A stretch of DNA of 8,108 bases from positions 1-8,108 of the forward strand of contig JAUQWL010000043.1 of assembly GCA_030835185.1 (NCBI GenBank), written 5' to 3'. The stretch comes from Solirubrobacterales bacterium (GTDB lineage: Bacteria; Actinomycetota; Thermoleophilia; Solirubrobacterales; 70-9). The translations under genes were made by a program, and so were the position numbers. Position 1 is the first letter of the stretch, and each line of letters opens with the position of its first letter. Under the pieces are notes generated by a model, which saw nothing but the letters and a program-made list of their open reading frames with translations, made no database searches and had not been told where the DNA came from. Positions 1-8,108 of this stretch are shown in pieces.

Positions 1-1318
1 TCAACACCGCAGCGTCGGCAGCACCGGGCGGCCGCACCGTTCGCGAGCCGACCAGCGAGTCGTACTGCTCGTAGGCCCAGCGCTTCGAGGCGATCGAAGG
101 CGACCCGAGCAGGCTGAGCAGGATTTCACCTGGATCCGCCGCATCGCGGAGGCTGGTCCGGTTGCCGTAGATCCACCCCGGGGGCGGTGCCGGATCGAGG
201 TCGTAGAGCGGGCAGCCGTCAACCAGGTCGTCCACCGCGATCTGGCCGACCGTCTCGCCGTCCCTGAGGATGCGGAAGTCGCCGCTGCCGGTCACTTCTC
301 CGATTACGGCCGAGGCTGTCTGCCACTTGTCGCAGACTGCCAGTACGGCCCCGACCCGGGACGGCTCGACCACGGCGAGCATGCGCTCCTGAGATTCGGA
401 GACCATGATCTCGAAAGGCTCCATGTCGGCTTCGCGCAGCGGTACCAGGCCGACGTCGATGTCGATGCCGACCCCTCCGGCCGAGGCCATCTCACCGGCG
501 GAGGAAGTCAGCCCGGCGGCGCCGAGATCCTGAAGCGAGATCAGCAGGTCTTCGCCGAGCAGTTCCTGGCAGCATTCGAGAACCTTGGACTCTTCGAACG
601 GGTCGCCGATCTGGACCGTCGGCCGTTTGCTCGAGTCGCCCTCTTCGAGTTCGGCCGAAGCCAGGACCGAAGCGCCGCCGATGCCGTCCCGTCCGGTGAG
701 TGAGCCGATCAGGACCACCTTGTTGCCGACTCCGGTTGCTGCGGCCCGCACCATTTCGTCGGTCCGGGCGATTCCGACACACATCGCGTTGACCAGCGGG
801 TTCTGTTCGTACGGGGGTTCGAAGTAGATCTCTCCTCCGACCGTGGGGATGCCCATCGAGTTCCCGTAGTGGCCGATTCCCCGGACGACTCCGTCGACCA
901 GGTATCGGGTGCGCTCGGTGTCCAGCTCGCCGAACCGAAGTGAGTCGAGGATCGCGATCGGACGCGCACCGAGGGCGATAACGTCGCGAATGATGCCGCC
1001 GACCCCGGTGGCCGCACCCTGGAAAGGCTCGACCGCGCTCGGGTGATTGTGCGACTCAACCTTGAAGGCGATCGAGTGGCCGTTGCCGATGTCGACGGCG
1101 CCGGCATTCTCGCCCGGGCCCATCACCACCCTCGGGCCCTCGGTCGGCAGGGAGCCGAGCAACTTCTTCGAGTGTTTGTAGGCACAGTGCTCCGACCAGA
1201 GGAGCGAGAACATCGCCAGCTCCACGTCGTTGGGCTCGCGCCCCATCCTGGCGACGATCCGTTCGAACTCGGTATCGGTGAGACCGAGTTCACGATGCTT
1301 CGGGAGGGAATCAGGCAC
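1..1318 (-). CDS. purL: FGAM synthetase large subunit PurL (small-type), C-terminus cut by window edge
   Basis: PurL makes formylglycinamidine ribonucleotide from FGAR, ATP and ammonia delivered by PurQ, in a cytoplasmic complex with PurS (purine step 4). The frame is open from a GTG at 1318 to the left edge, giving 439 codons and one extra base; small-type PurL is usually about 740 residues, so roughly the last 300 are outside. Visible family motifs are WSEHCAYK (41-48), GPGENAG (67-73), ESHNHPS (88-94), QGAATGVGGIIRD (100-112), GDPFEESK (238-245) and QDLGAAG (263-269). The last visible part, with SKRWAYEQYD (411-420) then GAADAAV, matches the family order, so there is no frameshift. The GTG lies inside the end of purQ (8-base overlap) and has no good Shine-Dalgarno, so translation is probably coupled to purQ. 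Separate purS and purQ rule out the fused long-type PurL. Identification is very secure. Confidence 0.95.
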   Translation of the reverse strand, partial: MPDSLPKHRELGLTDTEFERIVARMGREPNDVELAMFSLLWSEHCAYKHSKKLLGSLPTEGPRVVMGPGENAGAVDIGNGHSIAFKVESHNHPSAVEPFQGAATGVGGIIRDVIALGARPIAILDSLRFGELDTERTRYLVDGVVRGIGHYGNSMGIPTVGGEIYFEPPYEQNPLVNAMCVGIARTDEMVRAAATGVGNKVVLIGSLTGRDGIGGASVLASAELEEGDSSKRPTVQIGDPFEESKVLECCQELLGEDLLISLQDLGAAGLTSSAGEMASAGGVGIDIDVGLVPLREADMEPFEIMVSESQERMLAVVEPSRVGAVLAVCDKWQTASAVIGEVTGSGDFRILRDGETVGQIAVDDLVDGCPLYDLDPAPPPGWIYGNRTSLRDAADPGEILLSLLGSPSIASKRWAYEQYDSLVGSRTVRPPGAADAAVL

Positions 1319-4300
1319 GTGCCGCCCCGGCTGCGATCGCGGGCCCACGGAGGATCTTCAGGCCGTCGGTGCCTCCGGCCAGTGGATCGACCGCATGCTC
1401 GGGATGAGGCATCAGGCCGAGCACGTTGCCGGCCTCGTTGGTCACCCCTGCGATGTCGTTGAGCGATCCGTTCGGATTCTGGCCCGGGGCGTATCGGAAG
1501 GCAACCTGGCCGTTCGCTTCGATCCGTTCCAGCAGTTCCGGTGGCGCGAAGAAGCGCCCGCTCTGGTGCTTGAAGGGGATCGACAGACGCTCGCCGGGTT
1601 CCAGCCCGCTCAACCACAGCGAGTCCGATTCGCCGACTATCAGCTCCCCGGCCCGACAGATGAAGCGGGTGCTCTCGTTGTCCAACAGCGCGCCGGGAAG
1701 CAGCCCGGATTCGCACAGCACCTGGAATCCATTGCAGATCCCGAGCACCGGCCCCCCGTCCGCGGCGAATTCAGCGACCGCCGTCATCGCCGGCGAGAAG
1801 CGCGCGATCGCCCCGGCCCGCAGATAGTCGCCGTACGAGAACCCCCCGGGTACGACTATGCCGTCAAATTCGCTGAGGTCCGTTTCCTCGTGCCAGACCA
1901 GTCGCGGCGAATGGGTGGAGTCGGAGCTGTCCCCGGCCTGGCTGCGGGTGGCTACTCCGCAGGCGTGGAGAGCATCCCGCTCGTCGCAGGAACCGGGGAA
2001 CTGGAGGACTCCCCAGATCACAGGATCTCGATCTCGTAGTCCTCGATCAGCGGGTTGGCGAGCAGCTTCTCGCAGAGCTCTTCCAGCCGCCGGTCGTCCT
2101 GAGCCCTCAGCTCCACGATCCGCCCGACCCGGACATGTTCGATTCCCTCGAACCCGAGTGCAGGCAGGGCACTCTCGACGGCCTTGCCCTGAGCATCGAG
2201 AATGCCTTCTTTCGGCCTGATCAACACGCGTACTGAAATCAAAGCGCCTCCCCGGTGATCCGTTCGTAAGCCTCCAGGTACTTGCTCCTCGTCTGGGCGA
2301 TCACTTCGGGCGGCAACTCGGGTGCCGGTGGGTTGTGGTCCCAGCCGGTGGCATCGGCCCAGTCCCTGACGAACTGCTTGTCGAAGGAGGCCTGGGAGCG
2401 GCCAGGCTGGTAGTCGTCGACCGGCCAGTAGCGGGAAGAGTCGGGAGTCATGACTTCGTCACCGAGGACGACCTCCGCTCCTGCATGGCTTCCGAACTCG
2501 AACTTCGTATCGGCGAGGATGATGCCCTGGTCGGCGGCATGTGTGGCGCCCACTTCGTAGAGCTCGATCGAGATCCGGCGCAGTTCTTCCATCAGCGACC
2601 GGTCGCCGATCAGCCGGGTGGCCTCTTCGAATTCGATGTTTTCATCGTGCTGCCCGAACTCGGCCTTGGTGGCGGGGGTGAAGATCGGCCGGGGCAGGCG
2701 GTCGGACTCCTTGAGTCCGGGCGGGAGTCCGACCCCGCAGACGGCGCCGGTCTCCTGGTATTCGCGCCAGGCCGAACCGGAGAGGTAACCCCGCACCACG
2801 CACTCGATCGGATACATGTCGAGCTTTCTCACCCGGATCGCCCGCCCGGCGATCTCCTCCGGCACCTCCGTCGAAAGCAGGTGGTTGGGCACGATCTTCC
2901 CGGTCTGGCCGAACCAGAAGACGGACATCCCGGTCAGCACTTTGCCTTTGTCGGGTATCTCATCCGGCAGGATCACGTCGTATATGGAGATCCGGTCGGA
3001 GGCAACCAGCAGAAGGTCCTCTTCGAGTTCGTAGATCTCCCGGACCTTGCCGGATGAGTGCAGCCTCAGTTCGTCGAGCGAGTAGGACATGTCACGGCGA
3101 TGCTACCCGCTCGATTCAAAGGAATCGTGTCCGGCTCTTCGACCGATCCCGGGCACCTCGGCAGCGTTCGGGCTATCCTGACCCGCCATGAGAGCGATTA
3201 TGGCTTTGGTTGCGGTTCTGTCGGTCGCCATCTCGGGGACCGCGGCGTCGGTCGCTGCGGCGGATGTGCCGCCCTGCACGGGTCGGGCCTCTTCGTCAGT
3301 CCTCTACTCCGGTCTCGGCAAGCTTGAATCGGTGGCTACCGGCAACGGCGGCCGGATCTACGTGTCGTTGACGCCCGAGGACTCGACGGCCAGCCGGCTG
3401 ATCACCATCCGGCGTCCGGGGGGCACGCCGCGCACCGTTGCGGACGGGCCTGGTGGGCCCGGGGGTCTGGCCTGGGCCAAACGTCGTCTGCTCTGGGGCT
3501 ACGGGAATACCGCTGAAGCCGGGGAAACCGGGGATGAGAACCCGGTCGCCGGTCTCTACCGGGTGAACTTGAAGACCGGCAGCAAGTCCGTGGTCTCGGA
3601 TCGCCTCGGGATGGCGAACGGGGTGGTCCGGGCGAAGAACGGCGCGATCTACGCATCGAACGACTTTGGCATGAAGCTCGACCGGATTACACCGTCCGGC
3701 ACCACGGTCAACGGCTGGGCTACCGTCGAGAGCGCCAACGGACTGGTACTCAGCAAGAACCAGAAGTACCTGTTTGCCGCCCAGACATTCGCCGAGCCTT
3801 CGGCGATTTCGCGGATCAGGATCTCGGATCCCGGCACGGTCGAGACCTGGGCCGGCACCGAAGGCCTGATCACCGGCAACCCGATCTTCGACGGGCTGAC
3901 CCGCGACAACAAGGGCAACCTCTACGTGGCCGCCTGGGCCGCGGGCGAAATCTGGAAGGTCGATTCAAAACGGCGGTTCTGCGTGGTGGCTACCGACCTC
4001 GGGCGGCCCTCGGCCCTGGTCTTCGGGAAGTCAGAGAAAGGCTTTCGGTCGGGCCGGCTCTACACGGTCGGTTTCAACGGAGAGCTCGCCGAGATCAAGG
4101 GCGCCGTCGCCGCGACCTATCCCTCGGGCTGAGTCCCGTCGGCTCTGACGCCCGGCGGTCTTTTCGCGCGGGTGGATCGCCGAGGCGATCGCATCCTGAC
4201 CGGGGTGCAGGGGATCAGCGCAGAGCCTCCAGCCGCTCGAAGATCACCGGGAGGTGGCCCAGGTATGCGTCATAGTCGAAGATCTCGTCGAGGTCGAGTT

Positions 4301-7300
4301 GCGGGGCTGACGCGCCGATCAGCTCGCGGAAGTGGGTGCCGGTATCGAACGCTTCCTGGGCGGCGGCCTGGACCGTGCGGTAAGCCTCGTCGCGGGTCAG
4401 GCCCGATTCGACCAGCGCGGTAAGAGCCCTCTGGCTGAACAGGGCGCCATGGGTCTGCTCGAGGTTCGATCGCAGCCGGTCGCAGTGGACCACCAGGCCG
4501 GACGCCACCTCGGTCACCAGGTGTTGCATGTAGTCGAGGGTGATCGTCGCGTCGGGAAGGATCACCCGCTCGGCACCGGAGTGAGAGATATCGCGTTCGT
4601 GCCACAGTGCCACGTTCTCGAGGCCGGTCTGGGCGTAGCCCCGGAGCAGCCGGGCGAGGCCTGTCAGCCGTTCGGACCGAATCGGGTTGCGCTTGTGCGG
4701 CATCGCCGAGGATCCCTTCTGCCGGCCGGCGGCGAAAGGTTCTTCGGCCTCGCGGACTTCGGTGCGCTGGAGATGCCGGATCTCGGTTGCGAAACGTTCG
4801 ATGCCGGCACCGGCGATCGCGATCGCGCTGAGCAGCTCGGCGTGACGGTCACGGGGCACCACCTGGGTGGCGATGTCGTCGCGCTTCAGTTCGAGGGCAT
4901 CCATCACGCGCTCCTCGATGACAGGTGGAACCGAGGCGTACGTCCCGACCGCTCCCGAGAGCTTGCCGATCGCGCACTGCTCCACCGCACGCTCGAGCCG
5001 GTGCAGGTTGCGGTCGGCCTCGAAAGCGAAGCCGGCCAGCCGGAGTCCGAAAGTGGTCGGTTCGGCGTGGACCCCATGGGTGCGGCCGACGCAGAGCGTG
5101 TCGCGGTAGTCGAAAGCGCGGGCTGTCAGCGCGTCCCTGTAGGCCCGCGCACCCTCGATCAGGATCTTTCCGGCAGCCGCGAGTTGGGTCGCGAGCGCGG
5201 TGTCGAGGACGTCCGAGGAGGTCAACCCGTAATGGATCCAGCGGCCCTCCTCGCCGATCGACCCGGCGACCACGTCGATGAAGGCGGCGACGTCATGGTT
5301 GGTGATGCGCTCGCGTTCGTTCACCGCATCGACCGTAAAGGCGGCGCGCTCACGGCAGGCACGGGCGGCGTCGGTGGGGACGACCCCTTCAGCCGCCCAG
5401 GCGTCGGTGGCCGCCAGTTCGACCTCGAGCCAGGCATTCATCTTCGCCTCGGGGGTCCAGATCGAACCGATTTCGTCGCGTGTATATCTCTCGATCATCT
5501 TCCGTCTTCCCTCGACCGGCTGTGGTCGCTCGTCGTGGTCAATTGTTGATCATGCGCGCGGCAAGGATGCCGGCGTTCCTTGCGCCGTTCACCGCGACGC
5601 AGGCCACCGGGACGCCGGGGGGCATCTGGACGGTGGCAAGCAACGAGTCGAGTCCGCTCAGGGATTCTCCCAGCAGCGGCACGCCGATCACCGGCAGGTC
5701 GGTGTGGGCGGCGGCGACTCCGGGCAGCGCTGCCGACATGCCGGCGCCGGCGATGATCACCCGCAAGCCCCGCATCCGGGCTGCGCCGCAGTAGTTGCTG
5801 ACCAGTTCCGGTTCACGGTGAGCCGACATCACCCTGACCTCGTATCTGATGCCGCACTCCTCGAGTACCTGTCCGGCGGGATGCATCCTGGTCTTGTCAG
5901 ACTCCGAAGCCATGATGATCCCGACCTGGGGCCGCTCGACTTCGACTTCCCGGAACAGCTCTTCGACCGACGCGAGGATCTCGGTCTCAGGGGATTGAGG
6001 CTGGTCACTCAAGGCTGGGCGGTCCTGGCTGGCAACGGGTCCTGTCCTGCGCGTCTGACCTCGCGCTCGGCGATGTCGTTGCGCATCTGGCGGCCCTCGA
6101 ACTTGACGGCCGCGGCAGCATCGTATGCGCACCGGCGTGCGCTCGCCGGATCCGGTCCCAGCCCGGTCAGGTTGAGCACCCTTCCTCCGGCCGTGACGAT
6201 CTTTCCATCGACTTCCGCCGTGCCGGCATGAACGACTTCGGCACTCCGGGCGGCTTCCTCGAGGCCGGTGATCACGTCGCCTTTCGATGAGGATTCCGGA
6301 TAGCCGGCCGACGCGAGTACGACGGTCACCGCCCAGTCCTCGCTGAACTCGACCTCACAGTCGATCAGTCCCCCGGTGACGCAGGCTTTGGCGAACAGTT
6401 CGACCAGGTCTGTCTCCAGCCGCGGCAGGACCGCCTGGGTTTCGGGGTCACCGAAGCGGGTGTTGTATTCGAGTACTTTCGGGCCGTCGGAGGTCATCAT
6501 CAGACCGGCGTACAGCACCCCGTGGAAGGGGGTGTCGCGGCGCTTCATCAGGTCGACGATCGGCTGATGGACCAGCGCGCTCAGTTCGGCAAGCCTGTCG
6601 TCGGAGATCGTCGCCACCGGTGAGTAACTGCCCATGCCGCCGGTGTTCGGCCCCTCGTCGCCGTCACCGATCCGCTTGTAATCCTGAGCAGGGGCGAGCG
6701 GCACCGCACGTTCGCCGTCGCAGAGCGCCAGCAGGGAAAGCTCTTCACCCTCCAGGAAGTCCTCCAGAACGACCTCTGTCCGGCCGAAGCGCTGCTCGGT
6801 GAAGAAGATCTCGACCGCTTCGCGGGCCTCGGCCTCGTTCTTGCAGATCAGGACGCCTTTTCCGGCGGCCAGGCCATCCGCCTTGAGCACGGTCGGATAC
6901 GACGCGCGGGAAAGCCCGTCGAGCGCCTGCTCCCGGTTGCGCACCACCGTGTAGGCGGCCGTCGGGATCCCGGCCTCCTGCATCGCTTCTTTGGCGAATG
7001 TCTTCGAACCTTCCAGCCGGGCGGCACCGCGGGACGGCCCGAAGGCGGAGATACCGGCTTCGCGCAGCCCGTCGACCACACCGGCTACCAGCGGCGCTTC
7101 GGGCCCGACGGCCACCAGGTCGATCGCATGCTCACGCGCCGCCTCGACGACTGCGTCCACGTCACAGGGATCGAGATCCGGCAGACAGCCGGCATCGAGG
7201 GCAATGCCGGGATTCCCGGGAGCGCAGAACAGCTCGGGTGACTGCGGCGAACGCGCCAGAGCCTTGACGATCGCATGCTCGCGGCCACCCCCTCCCAGGA

Positions 7301-8108
7301 CGAGAATCCTCAACTGACCGGTCCCTGTATCAGAGGACTTCGGCCAGGCGCTCGGCAGAGAGCGCGGTGAGTGTCTGGCTGGTCATCGTGCCGCGCGAAC
7401 CCATCTCGATCGAAACCTTGGCCATGATCTCCTCGGAGGGTGCCTCGATCACGGTGACGAAATCGAACTGCCCCAGCGTCGTGTACTGGGCGACGACCTT
7501 GGCGCCGAGCGCCTCGACCTCGCGGTTTACCTCGGCCACCCTGCCCGGGTTGGCCTTCAGCGTCTTGACTCCGTCAGCGGTCAGGTTGGTCAGCATCACA
7601 TAGGTGGGCATCGCGGTCCTCTCTTCGAGTTGAAGGTTATTCCCAGCATACGCCAGCAAACCGGGCCACGGGGCAATGTATCGACCACCTCCGGGGATCG
7701 CCGTCACGAAGGCCGATCGCTCCGGATTCGGGTGGCCGGGACCCTGTCCGGCGCAACACGGAAGTCCTTCGCCAGGTCCGCCCGCCCGGATGCACCCGTT
7801 CGATACCGGCAAGGCTTCTGGCGCCACTGCCGTCTTCCTCGCCGGTCCTGGCGTGACCGCTGCCGGCCCGGACCCACGTTGAACCCGGGACGGTTGCGTC
7901 GGGAACGGCCGTGTCGGGGGGACGGCTGTGGTGGGGGGACGGCTGTGGTGGGGGGCGAGCTCAGTAGCCGAAGCCGGCGTGGATGTGGTCGGTGTGATCG
8001 GCCATCGCGAAGGCGGGGCCGGACCCGTCGAGGTCGTATCCGTAGATCAGTTCGGTCGGTTTCGCACCTTCCGGAAGGCTGGCCAGGATCCGGCCGACCT
8101 CGGAGCAG

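Overview
This window is part of a de novo purine biosynthesis locus from a high-GC bacterium. The three-part FGAM synthetase (separate small PurS, PurQ and PurL), high GC, heavy use of TTG/GTG starts, 4-base stop/start overlaps and the style of the PurL/PurQ N-termini suggest an actinobacterium, perhaps class Thermoleophilia (Solirubrobacterales-like). That taxonomic call is an inference from recall of family sequences, not a database result.

Layout, right to left along the minus strand: (i) the C-terminal 48 codons of an unidentified protein ending in a DHTDHIH motif (7961-8108, cut by the window edge); (ii) a 349-base gene-free stretch holding a G-rich (C-rich on the transcribed strand) 17-bp tandem repeat and a weak promoter candidate; (iii) a probable operon of a 93-residue GYD-domain protein, purD, purE and purB (7611 down to 4215); (iv) one plus-strand gene for a secreted SMP-30-like beta-propeller (3188-4132), which interrupts the purine genes; (v) a second probable operon purC-purS-purQ-purL (3090 down to the left edge), with purL cut after 439 codons. 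The propeller gene is divergent from purC across a 97-base region and convergent with purB.

The purine genes cover pathway steps 2 (PurD, GAR synthetase), 4 (PurS/PurQ/PurL, FGAM synthetase), 6 (PurE, AIR carboxylation), 7 (PurC, SAICAR synthetase) and 8 (PurB, which also converts adenylosuccinate to AMP). PurF, PurN/PurT, PurM, PurK and PurH are not in the window; some may lie beyond the left edge after purL.

This is mostly ordinary core metabolism and I see no convincing new biological system. The points worth a second look are an unusual PurE (Ala where E. coli has His75, forced N-terminal extension, no PurK in view), a chain of overlapping TTG/GTG starts, the GYD protein leading the purine operon, the propeller gene inserted between the purine operons, a perfect inverted repeat in the divergent control region, and the 17-bp tandem repeat.
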